From: Bacteroidota bacterium
GTDB lineage: Bacteria; Bacteroidota; Ignavibacteria; Ignavibacteriales; Melioribacteraceae
DNA length: 64,000 nucleotides
Assembly: GCA_018829205.1 (NCBI GenBank)
Contig: JAHJUE010000005.1
Location: forward strand, 62,001-126,000
Direction: 5' to 3'
Positions 55,601 through 64,000 of this stretch are shown piece by piece. The notes under the pieces were generated by a model, which did no database searches, was not told the origin of the DNA, and was given only the letters and a program-made list of their open reading frames with translations. How positions within the stretch are numbered: the stretch's first letter is position 1; every line of letters begins with the position of its first letter. Both the position numbers and the translations under genes were made by a program.

Positions 55601-56474
55601 TTATACTCAGGAATGGTTCGGCGATAGCAACGTAAACGAAATGATCAAAACTCTTTTTTCAAATTACTTTACTATCTTAGCCGATCACGAAGAAAACTAT
55701 AAAAGAGAAAAATTAAAGATAACAAGCGGCGATGAACTTCCTCCCGGAATTGTTCAGTTAGCTAAAGTTTATGTCGCTAAAAAAAGAAAACTTTCGGTCG
55801 GTGATAAAATGGCCGGACGTCACGGCAACAAAGGTGTCGTCGCCAAACTTGTGCCTGCAGAAGATATGCCTTATCACGAAGACGGAACACCTGTTGATAT
55901 AGTATTAAATCCGCTTGGCGTGCCTTCCCGTATGAACCTTGGCCAGCTTTATGAAACAGCTTTAGGATGGGCTGGTAAGGTATTAGGATTAAAATTTGAA
56001 ACACCGATTTTTGACGGCGCCGGATACAAAGACGTTGATGAGTATTTAACAGCGGCCGGATTGCCTGTAGGAAGCAAAACAACATTATATGATGGCAGAA
56101 GCGGCGAAAAATTCCATCAAAAAGTTACATGCGGATATATTTATATGCTCAAACTTGGGCATATGGTTGACGACAAAATTCATGCTCGCTCAATTGGACC
56201 ATATTCTTTAATTACTCAGCAGCCTTTGGGCGGTAAAGCTCAGTTCGGCGGTCAGAGATTCGGAGAAATGGAAGTTTGGGCTCTTGAAGGTTATGGGGCA
56301 GCTCATGTTCTTCAGGAAATTTTAACTATTAAAAGTGATGATGTTTCAGGTCGTGCTAAAGCTTATGAATCTATTGTTAAAGGTGAAAATTTACAGCAGC
56401 CTAATATTCCTGAATCTTTTAATGTATTAATTAAAGAGCTTCAAGGTTTAGGTCTGGATGTTAAAATTAATTAG
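52695..56474 (+). CDS. rpoB: RNA polymerase beta subunit
   Basis: About 1259 residues from the preferred TTG start at 52695, six bases after the Shine-Dalgarno GGAGG. The frame also opens at the TTG at 52689, but that touches the Shine-Dalgarno. RpoB landmarks: rifampicin region [34 protein letters not shown] in wild-type form, [31 protein letters not shown], and the C-terminal [20 protein letters not shown]. It forms the catalytic core with beta-prime. Confidence 0.97.
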   Translation: [1259 protein letters not shown]

Positions 56475-56603
56475 AGTGAATGTTTCATATTTAGTTAAAG
56501 TAACAGCGGTTTCATTTACTGAATTTTGCAGAAAGAGAAAAATCTCTTGTCCCGCTTAAACGGGATTTAAAAATTTAAATAAAGGTTTAGGAGAAAAATT
56601 ATT

Positions 56604-59600
56604 ATGAGATTTAGAGCTCAAGAACAGAAAACAAAAGAGATTGAAAAACTGACCATAAGTTTAGCAAGTCCTGACGATATTCTGTCTAGATCTCATGGCG
56701 AGGTTACCAAACCGGAAACAATAAACTATCGGTCTTTCAGACCTGAAAAAGATGGTTTATTCTGCGAGAAAATTTTTGGTCCGGTAAAAGATTGGGAATG
56801 CGCCTGCGGAAAATATAAAGGTATTAGATATAAAGGCATTGTTTGCGATAGATGCGGTGTTGAAGTTACTTTAAAGAGCGTAAGACGTGAAAGAATGGGA
56901 CATATTGCTCTTGCTGTTCCGGTTGTTCATATTTGGTTCTTCAAAGCGCTTCCTTCAAAAATCGGCAACATTATTGGAATTACAACAAAAGAACTCGAAA
57001 AAATTATTTATTATGAGTCGTATGTTGTTATCAACCCGGGTCCTACCGGTCTTAATATTAAGGATTTAATTTCTGAAGACCAGTATTTCGAGATTCTGAA
57101 CTCTCTGCCGCACGATAACGACGCTTTGGAAAATAATGATCCGAATAAATTTGTTGCTAAAATTGGCGGCGATGCAGTTAAAGAACTGTTAAAAACTACT
57201 CCAATTGAAGATACTTTTAGAGAATTAAAAGAAAAATTAAAAACTGAGACTTCACAGCAAAGACGTAATGATACTCTTAAAAGATTAAGAGTACTTGAAG
57301 CTTTTAGAGAACACGAATGGAAAGTTCCTAATAAACCTGAATGGATGGTGCAAAGTGTGGTTCCTGTAATTCCTCCGGAACTGCGTCCTTTAGTTCCTCT
57401 TGAAGGCGGTAGATTTGCTACTTCTGATTTAAATGATTTATACAGAAGAGTAATTATCAGAAATAACAGATTAAAAAGATTAATAGATATTAAGGCTCCT
57501 GAAGTTATTTTAAGAAATGAAAAAAGAATGCTTCAGGAAGCAGTTGACGCTTTATACGATAACTCAAGAAGAGCAAGTGCCGTAAGATCGGATGGAAACA
57601 GACCTCTAAAATCTTTAAGCGATATGCTTAAAGGTAAACAAGGACGATTCCGCCAGAACCTGCTTGGTAAACGTGTTGATTATTCCGGCCGTTCGGTTAT
57701 TGTCGTAGGTCCCGAATTAAAACTGCACCAGTGCGGTTTGCCGAAAGATATGGCAGTTGAACTTTTTAAACCTTTCATAATCAGAAAACTTATTGAAAGA
57801 GGCGTTTACAAAACTGTAAAAAGCGCGAGAAAAGCTGTTGATAGAAAAGATCCCGTAATATGGGAAATTCTCGAAAAGCTGATCGAAGGTCATCCAGTTA
57901 TGCTTAACCGTGCCCCTACGCTGCACAGGTTGGGCATCCAGGCATTCCAACCAATACTTATTGACGGTAAAGCAATTCAGCTCCACCCAATGGTTTGTAC
58001 CGCGTTTAACGCGGATTTTGACGGCGATCAAATGGCAGTTCACGTTCCACTTTCATATGAAGCGCAGCTTGAGGCTTCAATGTTGATGCTGTCAAGTCAT
58101 AACATCCTTTCACCGCAGAACGGTAGCCCCATAGTTGTTCCTACTCAGGATATTGTTCTGGGCTGTTATTACCTTACAAAGGTAAGACCCGGAGCTAAAG
58201 GCGAAGGTATGATATTTAATGATTTTGAAGAAGTTATAATTGCTTATGATAATAAGGTGGTTGACCTTCATGCGAAAATAAAGGTTAGGATTAACGGAGA
58301 GTTTATCCAAGCGACTACAGGACGCGTAATTTTTAATCAGATTGTGCCTAAAGAACTCGGATTCTTTAACGAACTTTTGGTTAAAAAAATATTCAGCGGA
58401 TTTATTTATAAAATGTTTATTAAACTAGGCAATGCTAGAACAGCCCAATTCCTTGATGATCTTAAAGCATTAGGTTATAGATATGCTACTGCAGCGGGAA
58501 TTTCAATCAGTTTTAGTGATATGCTTGTTCCCGAAGAAAAAGAACAGTTAATTAAAGACTCAAACGCAAAAGTTGCTTCAATTTTAAGCGAACACGAACA
58601 GGGTCTTATTACCGATGCCGAAAGATATAACAAGATTATTGACGTCTGGACACATACAACCAACAACGTTTCAAAAACCTTAATGGATAAAATTAAAACA
58701 GACCAATTCGGCTTTAACTCACTGCATATGATGGTTGATTCTGGTGCGAGAGGCTCGCAGGAACAGGTTCGTCAGTTGGCCGGTATGCGCGGATTGATGA
58801 TGAAACCGCAAAAGACTTTAAAAGGGTCTTCCGGTGAAATTATCGAAAATCCGATTGTTGCTAACTTTAAAGAAGGTCTTTCGGTTCTTGAATACTTTAT
58901 TTCAACTCACGGTGCAAGAAAAGGTCTTGCCGATACAGCGTTAAAAACTGCTGATGCCGGATATCTAACAAGAAGATTATGCGACGTTGCTCAGGATGTT
59001 ATTATTTCTGAGAATGATTGCGGTACCATCAGAGGTGTTTATATTTCTGCTCTTAAAGATGTTGAACTTGAAAGAGAACCGCTTGCCGAAAGAATTACAG
59101 GTCGTTCAGCTCAAGAAGATATTTATGACCCAAGAAACGATGAAATTATTGTTGAAGCCGGCGACGTTATTACAGAAGAAATTGCCGAAAGAATTGACGA
59201 CGCAAACATAGATTCTGTATATATTAGAACAGTTTTAACATGCGAATCGAAAAAAGGCGTTTGTGCAAAATGCTACGGACGTAATTTAACAACCGGACAT
59301 TTGGTTGAACCGGGCGAAGCTGTAGGTATTATTGCTGCTCAGTCAATCGGTGAACCGGGTACTCAGCTTACTCTTCGTACATTCCATTTGGGCGGTACAT
59401 CTTCGCGTATTGCTAGTCAGTCCCAGGTTGATACAAACGTCGAAGGAAGAATCGGATTCGACAAAATTAACTATGTTGAAAAAACCGATTTCTTCGGTAC
59501 GGTTAAAGTTGTAATAGGACGCCGCGGGGCAATAGGTATTTATGATAATGATGATAGACAAATTAAAAAATATGATATTCCTTACGGTGCCGAACTTTTA

Positions 59601-60848
59601 GTTGATGATAATAAACCTGTTAAAAAAGGTCAGCCTCTTTATAATCACGATCCGTATAACGCTTTAATATTAACAGATATTGCGGGTCGCGTTTCATTTA
59701 GAGATCTTGAAGATAAAAGCACAATTCAGCAGGTTGCCGATGAACAGACCGGCCACGTGCAAAAAGTTGTAATCGACTCGAAAGATAAAACTCTTACACC
59801 AAGTATTGTTATTACTGACTCAAACGGAAAGGAAAAAGTGTTTAACCTTCCAACCGGGGCATATCTTTCTGTAGAAGAAAATGATAATATTCAAGCCGGT
59901 ACTATTTTGGCAAAGATTTCAAAACAAGTATCCAAATCAAGAGATATAACAGGCGGTCTGCCTAGAGTTACAGAATTATTTGAAGCTAGAAGCCCTCATG
60001 ATCCGGCAGTTGTATCTGAAATTGAAGGCGTTATTAAATTCGGCGCAAGAAAAAAAGGTTCAAGAGAAATTATAGTTGAATCTTTCGATAAAGTGGATCA
60101 AAAAGTATATAACGTTCCTTATGGTAAACATATTCTTGTTCAGGAAGGGGATGAAATTCCGGCAGGTGAAAAAATAACTGACGGTCCAATTGATCCTCAC
60201 GATATCTTAAAAATTAAAGGAACAAATGCAGTTCAGGAATATCTTGTTAACGAAATTCAGGACGTTTACAGATTGCAGGGTGTGAAAATTAACGATAAAC
60301 ACATCGAAGTAATTGTTCGCCAGATGCTTCAAAAACTAAGAGTTATCTCTTCGGGAGAAACCAAGTTTATTGAAGAGGATTATGTTGACAGAATTAAATT
60401 CTATGAAGAAAATGATAAAGTAAAAAATATGGTTTATGTTGATGATCCGGGTCAATCGAAAATTTTAACCGGACAATTATTAACCAAAGCAAAATTCAGA
60501 GAATTAAATTCTGAATTAGCAAGAAAAAGCAAAACAGAAATGCAGGTAAGAGATGCCGATCCGGCAACATTTGAAAACGTTTTGCTTGGAATAACTCAAG
60601 CCGCGCTTTCAACTGAGAGTTTTATATCCGCGGCATCGTTCCAGGAAACAACAAAAGTATTAACTAATGCGGCTACTGAAGCAAAGGTTGATATACTAAG
60701 TGGTTTAAAAGAAAACGTGGTTATGGGTCACCTAATTCCGGCAGGAACAGGGCTTAAAAAATACAAAAAAATCATTTTAACTAATGAAGATAAGCAGGAA
60801 GTAGCACCTATAACTGAAGAAGTTGATCAAACTAAAGAAATAGCCTAA
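56604..60848 (+). CDS. rpoC: RNA polymerase beta-prime subunit
   Basis: A 1414-residue protein. The N-terminal zinc site is [23 protein letters not shown]. The active-site aspartates lie in [12 protein letters not shown], the second zinc cluster is [16 protein letters not shown], and the [18 protein letters not shown] trigger-loop region follows. It has the usual C-terminal insert arrangement for this phylum. A small CCCG/CGGG hairpin (56550-56565) lies in the 129-bp gap after rpoB; the ribosome site TTAGGAGAA precedes the ATG. Confidence 0.97.
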   Translation: MRFRAQEQKTKEIEKLTISLASPDDILSRSHGEVTKPETINYRSFRPEKDGLFCEKIFGPVKDWECACGKYKGIRYKGIVCDRCGVEVTLKSVRRERMGHIALAVPVVHIWFFKALPSKIGNIIGITTKELEKIIYYESYVVINPGPTGLNIKDLISEDQYFEILNSLPHDNDALENNDPNKFVAKIGGDAVKELLKTTPIEDTFRELKEKLKTETSQQRRNDTLKRLRVLEAFREHEWKVPNKPEWMVQSVVPVIPPELRPLVPLEGGRFATSDLNDLYRRVIIRNNRLKRLIDIKAPEVILRNEKRMLQEAVDALYDNSRRASAVRSDGNRPLKSLSDMLKGKQGRFRQNLLGKRVDYSGRSVIVVGPELKLHQCGLPKDMAVELFKPFIIRKLIERGVYKTVKSARKAVDRKDPVIWEILEKLIEGHPVMLNRAPTLHRLGIQAFQPILIDGKAIQLHPMVCTAFNADFDGDQMAVHVPLSYEAQLEASMLMLSSHNILSPQNGSPIVVPTQDIVLGCYYLTKVRPGAKGEGMIFNDFEEVIIAYDNKVVDLHAKIKVRINGEFIQATTGRVIFNQIVPKELGFFNELLVKKIFSGFIYKMFIKLGNARTAQFLDDLKALGYRYATAAGISISFSDMLVPEEKEQLIKDSNAKVASILSEHEQGLITDAERYNKIIDVWTHTTNNVSKTLMDKIKTDQFGFNSLHMMVDSGARGSQEQVRQLAGMRGLMMKPQKTLKGSSGEIIENPIVANFKEGLSVLEYFISTHGARKGLADTALKTADAGYLTRRLCDVAQDVIISENDCGTIRGVYISALKDVELEREPLAERITGRSAQEDIYDPRNDEIIVEAGDVITEEIAERIDDANIDSVYIRTVLTCESKKGVCAKCYGRNLTTGHLVEPGEAVGIIAAQSIGEPGTQLTLRTFHLGGTSSRIASQSQVDTNVEGRIGFDKINYVEKTDFFGTVKVVIGRRGAIGIYDNDDRQIKKYDIPYGAELLVDDNKPVKKGQPLYNHDPYNALILTDIAGRVSFRDLEDKSTIQQVADEQTGHVQKVVIDSKDKTLTPSIVITDSNGKEKVFNLPTGAYLSVEENDNIQAGTILAKISKQVSKSRDITGGLPRVTELFEARSPHDPAVVSEIEGVIKFGARKKGSREIIVESFDKVDQKVYNVPYGKHILVQEGDEIPAGEKITDGPIDPHDILKIKGTNAVQEYLVNEIQDVYRLQGVKINDKHIEVIVRQMLQKLRVISSGETKFIEEDYVDRIKFYEENDKVKNMVYVDDPGQSKILTGQLLTKAKFRELNSELARKSKTEMQVRDADPATFENVLLGITQAALSTESFISAASFQETTKVLTNAATEAKVDILSGLKENVVMGHLIPAGTGLKKYKKIILTNEDKQEVAPITEEVDQTKEIA

Positions 60849-60886
60849 TTATTTATGAAAATAGATAAAAATACGAATTAGTTTGC

Positions 60887-60916
60887 TTGACAAAAAAATA
60901 TAATATCTCTATATTG
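60887..60916 (+). promoter_or_regulatory. Promoter for the rpsL-rpsG-fusA-tuf operon
   Basis: TTGACA (60887-60892) and TATATTGA (60910-60917) lie 20 bases apart counting from the TTG, a weaker variant of the FCB-type promoter at 48625. It lies about 45 bp upstream of the rpsL start. Confidence 0.62.
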
Positions 60917-60960
60917 AGAGTCTGAATTTTATTGAACTAAAATTTTTTGGAGGCGTTTAA

Positions 60961-61338
60961 GTGCCTACTATAAATCAGCTTGTAAGAAAAGGTAGAAAAG
61001 TAATAATAACTAAGAGTAAAGCTCCTGCTATGCAGAACTGTCCTCAAAAAAGAGGCGTATGTACCAGGGTTTACACTACAACACCTAAAAAACCGAATTC
61101 GGCTTTAAGGAAAGTTGCCAGAGTACGTTTAACAAACCATATTGAAGTAACTGCTTACATACCGGGTGAAGGTCATAACTTGCAGGAACACTCTATTGTG
61201 ATGATTAGAGGCGGAAGAGTTAAAGATTTACCGGGTGTTCGTTATCATATTATTAGAGGCACGTTGGATACAGCAGGTGTTGAAGATAGGAAAAAAGGCA
61301 GATCAAAATACGGTACAAAAAAACCAAAGGCTAAATAA
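60961..61338 (+). CDS. rpsL: Ribosomal protein S12
   Basis: A 125-residue protein beginning [12 protein letters not shown]. The [13 protein letters not shown] stretch carries the wild-type lysine at the streptomycin-sensitive position, and [25 protein letters not shown] follows. The start is GTG at 60961, preceded by GGAGG. S12 is a decoding-centre protein. rpsG starts 5 bp downstream. Confidence 0.97.
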   Translation: MPTINQLVRKGRKVIITKSKAPAMQNCPQKRGVCTRVYTTTPKKPNSALRKVARVRLTNHIEVTAYIPGEGHNLQEHSIVMIRGGRVKDLPGVRYHIIRGTLDTAGVEDRKKGRSKYGTKKPKAK

Positions 61339-61343
61339 ACACT

Positions 61344-61811
61344 ATGAGAAAAAGAAGAGCGGAAAAAAGGTTTGTAAAACCTGATCCAAAGTATAACGAA
61401 GTAATGGTGACAAAGTTTATTAACTATTTGATGTGGGATGGTAAAAAATCAACCGCACGTGAAATGGTTTATGCTGCGTTTGAATTAATTGAACAGAAAA
61501 CTAAAAAACCTGCTATGGAAGTATTCAAAAAAGCAGTTAGCAATGTTCAGCCTTTAGTTGAAGTTAGAAGCCGTAGAGTTGGCGGAGCTACTTATCAAGT
61601 GCCTATGGAAGTTAGACCCGCAAGAAGAAATGCTCTTGCTTTCAGATGGATTAAAAATTACTCTAGAGACAGAAAAGACAAATCGATGGCCTCCAAATTA
61701 GCAGCTGAATTATTAGCCGCTTCTAATGGCGAAGGTTCGTCAGTTAAAAAGAAAGATGATACACACAGAATGGCCGAAGCTAATAAAGCTTTTGCTCACT
61801 TTAAATGGTAA
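61344..61811 (+). CDS. rpsG: Ribosomal protein S7
   Basis: A 155-residue protein with the S7 signature [25 protein letters not shown], the [24 protein letters not shown] block and a C-terminal [15 protein letters not shown]7 nucleates the 30S head; in several bacteria it also represses its operon. It lies 5 bp after rpsL and 27 bp before fusA. Confidence 0.97.
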   Translation: MRKRRAEKRFVKPDPKYNEVMVTKFINYLMWDGKKSTAREMVYAAFELIEQKTKKPAMEVFKKAVSNVQPLVEVRSRRVGGATYQVPMEVRPARRNALAFRWIKNYSRDRKDKSMASKLAAELLAASNGEGSSVKKKDDTHRMAEANKAFAHFKW

Positions 61812-61838
61812 TGGGTTCGAAAGGATAATATATATACA

Positions 61839-63938
61839 ATGGCTAAAAGAGTTGACATAAATCAAGTTAGAAACATCGGAATCATGGCCCATATAGATGC
61901 TGGCAAGACTACGACTACTGAGAGAATTTTGTACTATACCGGTAAACTTCACAGAATGGGTGAAGTTCACGACGGCGGCGCAACAATGGATTGGATGGAA
62001 CAGGAAAAAGAAAGAGGAATCACGATTACTAGTGCTGCTACTACCGCTGCATGGAAAGATCATCAGATTAATATTATTGATACACCGGGACACGTTGATT
62101 TTACAGTGGAAGTTGAAAGATCTTTAAGAGTTCTTGACGGAGCAATTGCTTTGTTCTGTGCCGTTGGTGGTGTTGAACCTCAGTCGGAAACTGTTTGGCG
62201 TCAAGCTGATAAATATAAAGTGCCAAGACTTGCATTTGTTAACAAAATGGACAGAGTTGGAGCTGATTTTTATCACGCGGTAGACATGATGAAAGAACGT
62301 CTCGGAGCGAATGCTGTTCCTATTACTTTGCCTATTGGCGAAGGTGATATTTTCGCAGGCGTTATTGATTTAATCGATATGAAAGCCAGAATGTATCATG
62401 ATGAAACCTTAGGCGCTACATTCGAAGATGTAGATATTCCTTCCGATTTGAAGGCTGTGTCAAACAAATACAGAACTATGATGCTTGAAGCTGTTTCTGA
62501 TGTTGACGATACCTTGCTTGAGAAATATTTGGAAGGTCAGGAAATTACTCCTGCAGAAATTAGAAAAGTTTTAAGACAAGCTACTATTGAATTAAAAATT
62601 ATTCCTGTTCTTTGCGGCTCATCGTTTAAGAATAAAGGTGTACAGAAATTATTGGATTGTGTTGTTGAACTGCTTCCTTCACCTGTTGATGTAGGAGAAG
62701 TTCATGCTCACCATATCCACTTGAACGACGATGTTGTTAGAAGACCGGATCCGAATGATAAATTTACCGGGTTAGCATTTAAAATAATGACTGATCCGTA
62801 TGTGGGAAAATTAACATTTTTCAGAGTTTATAGCGGAACTCTTAAATCTGGCTCTTATGTTCATAATTCCGTATCCGATAAAAAGGAAAGAGTAGGAAGA
62901 ATTCTTCAAATGCATGCTAATGTAAGAGAAGATCTTGATGAAATTAGAGCTGGGGATATTGCAGCTATAGTTGGATTAAAATATACAAGAACAGGCGATA
63001 CCCTTTGTACGGAAGATGATCTGGTCGTACTCGAAAAAATGATATTTCCTGAACCTGTTATTCAAATTGCAATTGAACCAAAAACTAAAAATGATCAGGA
63101 TAAGTTATCGGACGCGTTGGTTAAGTTGTCTGATGAAGATCCGACATTTAAAGTTAAAGTTGATGATGAAACCGGGCAGACATTAATTAGCGGTATGGGC
63201 GAACTTCATCTAGAAATTCTTGTTGATAGAATGAGAAGAGAGTTTAAAGTTGAAGCTAATATTGGTAAACCTCAGGTTGCTTATAGAGAAAGTATTACAA
63301 AAACAGTCCAAAGCGAAGGTAAATTCGTTAAACAAAGCGGCGGACGCGGTAAATTTGGACATGTTTGGATTGAGTTGTCGCCAAATGAACCTGGAAAAGG
63401 ATTTGAATTTGAAAATGCAATTGTTGGCGGCGTTGTTCCTAAAGAATATATTCCTGCTGTATCAAAAGGTATTGAAGAGTCGATGAGAAACGGTGTTATT
63501 GCGGGTTATCCTGTTGTTGACATCAAAGCGAAAATTTACGATGGTTCTTATCATGATGTTGACTCTGATGAAATTTCTTTTAAAGTTGCAGGTTCTATGG
63601 CTTTCAGAAGCGGCGCATTAAAAGCTAACCCTGTTTTATTGGAACCTGTTATGGCTGTCGAAGTTACTACTCCGGAAGAATATTTGGGTGATGTAATGGG
63701 CGACTTAAACTCCAGAAGAGGAAAAATTGAAGGCTTTAATGCCAGAAGAGATGCGCAAGTTATTAAAGCAAATGCTCCTTTGGCGGAAATGTTCGGTTAT
63801 GCTACTAAGATGCGTTCAATGACACAAGGACGCGCTATTTACTCAATGCAGTTTTCGCATTATGCCGAAGTGCCTAGAGCCATTGCAGATGAAATTGCGG
63901 AAAAAACTCAATCAAAAAAATCATTAGAAACAGTTTAA
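61839..63938 (+). CDS. fusA: Elongation factor G
   Basis: A 699-residue translational GTPase. G1 [16 protein letters not shown]2 [12 protein letters not shown]3 DTPGHVDF and G4 NKMDRVG are present. The remaining domains are of normal length and the C-terminus ends in the family-typical SFSHYAEVP-like QFSHYAEVP. The enzyme catalyses ribosomal translocation. The str-operon order rpsL-rpsG-fusA-tuf is conserved here. Confidence 0.97.
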   Translation: MAKRVDINQVRNIGIMAHIDAGKTTTTERILYYTGKLHRMGEVHDGGATMDWMEQEKERGITITSAATTAAWKDHQINIIDTPGHVDFTVEVERSLRVLDGAIALFCAVGGVEPQSETVWRQADKYKVPRLAFVNKMDRVGADFYHAVDMMKERLGANAVPITLPIGEGDIFAGVIDLIDMKARMYHDETLGATFEDVDIPSDLKAVSNKYRTMMLEAVSDVDDTLLEKYLEGQEITPAEIRKVLRQATIELKIIPVLCGSSFKNKGVQKLLDCVVELLPSPVDVGEVHAHHIHLNDDVVRRPDPNDKFTGLAFKIMTDPYVGKLTFFRVYSGTLKSGSYVHNSVSDKKERVGRILQMHANVREDLDEIRAGDIAAIVGLKYTRTGDTLCTEDDLVVLEKMIFPEPVIQIAIEPKTKNDQDKLSDALVKLSDEDPTFKVKVDDETGQTLISGMGELHLEILVDRMRREFKVEANIGKPQVAYRESITKTVQSEGKFVKQSGGRGKFGHVWIELSPNEPGKGFEFENAIVGGVVPKEYIPAVSKGIEESMRNGVIAGYPVVDIKAKIYDGSYHDVDSDEISFKVAGSMAFRSGALKANPVLLEPVMAVEVTTPEEYLGDVMGDLNSRRGKIEGFNARRDAQVIKANAPLAEMFGYATKMRSMTQGRAIYSMQFSHYAEVPRAIADEIAEKTQSKKSLETV

Positions 63939-63976
63939 TATAAAATAATAAGCAATAAAACAACAAGGAGAATTCG

Positions 63977-64000
63977 ATGGCAAAAGAAAAATTTGATAGG
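63977..64000 (+). CDS. tuf: Elongation factor Tu, first 8 codons (3' truncated by window end)
   Basis: The sequence MAKEKFDR after an AAGGAG ribosome site, 38 bp downstream of fusA, is the usual start of tuf in the str operon. Only the first eight codons are inside the window; the identification relies on these residues and on gene order. Confidence 0.85.

Overview
The window looks like a chromosome segment from a low-GC member of the Ignavibacteria/Chlorobi side of the Fibrobacteres-Chlorobi-Bacteroidetes (FCB) group, close to Ignavibacterium or Melioribacter. The evidence is: several secreted proteins ending in the type IX secretion (T9SS) sorting domain with NYPNPFNPS(T)-like motifs, a PorV-type outer-membrane protein, large TonB-dependent receptors with an N-terminal carboxypeptidase-regulatory-like domain, and promoters of the Bacteroidota form TTG-N20-TAnnTTTG. 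Species assignment is inference.

Layout. 1-3.7 kb: the end of a PEP/pyruvate-binding protein, then a minus-strand unit with a PAS/sigma-54 activator, a palindromic candidate enhancer, a sigma-54-like -24/-12 promoter, and a four-gene set (NifX-like protein, TonB, zinc ribbon, small hypothetical). 3.8-9.4 kb: aminotransferase, AlkZ/YcaQ-like glycosylase, monooxygenase-fold protein, YdeI-like protein, DEAD-box helicase, YwbE-like protein. 9.9-22.6 kb: cell-surface block with an FG-GAP T9SS cargo, a TonB receptor, a giant secreted protein, a PorV-like protein, a VanX-type dipeptidase and another T9SS cargo. 22.7-35.4 kb: second DEAD-box helicase, SDR oxidoreductase, Gre-like protein, PurU, serine hydrolase, SMR transporter, TonB receptor, YciI-like protein, M16 peptidase, T9SS cargo.

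35.4-48.6 kb: comM (YifB-type AAA+ ATPase) is split by an 11,656-bp, visibly more AT-rich integrative element (36250-47905). Removing it at a shared GATGC restores a 512-codon comM with the family motif SDAALIGGG. The element ends with a large serine recombinase whose reading frame runs across the right junction into comM. Joining the two ends recreates a 42-bp attP-like dyad with 16-bp arms matching at 14 of 16 positions. Cargo: a Panacea (DUF4065) toxin-antitoxin-like pair, a ParB-like protein fused to an MT-A70-like domain without its catalytic DPPW motif, a small serine recombinase, a DpnII-like two-methyltransferase restriction-modification module with an unrelated PD-(D/E)XK operon, small unknown genes and a replisome-organiser-like winged-helix protein. 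The split separates Walker A from Walker B, so ComM should be inactive while the element is integrated.

48.6-64 kb: the translation/transcription supercluster: tRNA-Tyr, tRNA-Gly, a decayed tRNA copy, tRNA-Thr, rpmG, tRNA-Trp, secE, nusG, rplK, rplA, rplJ, rplL, rpoB, rpoC, rpsL, rpsG, fusA and the first codons of tuf. Only gene order, motifs and reading-frame logic were used; no homology search was run.
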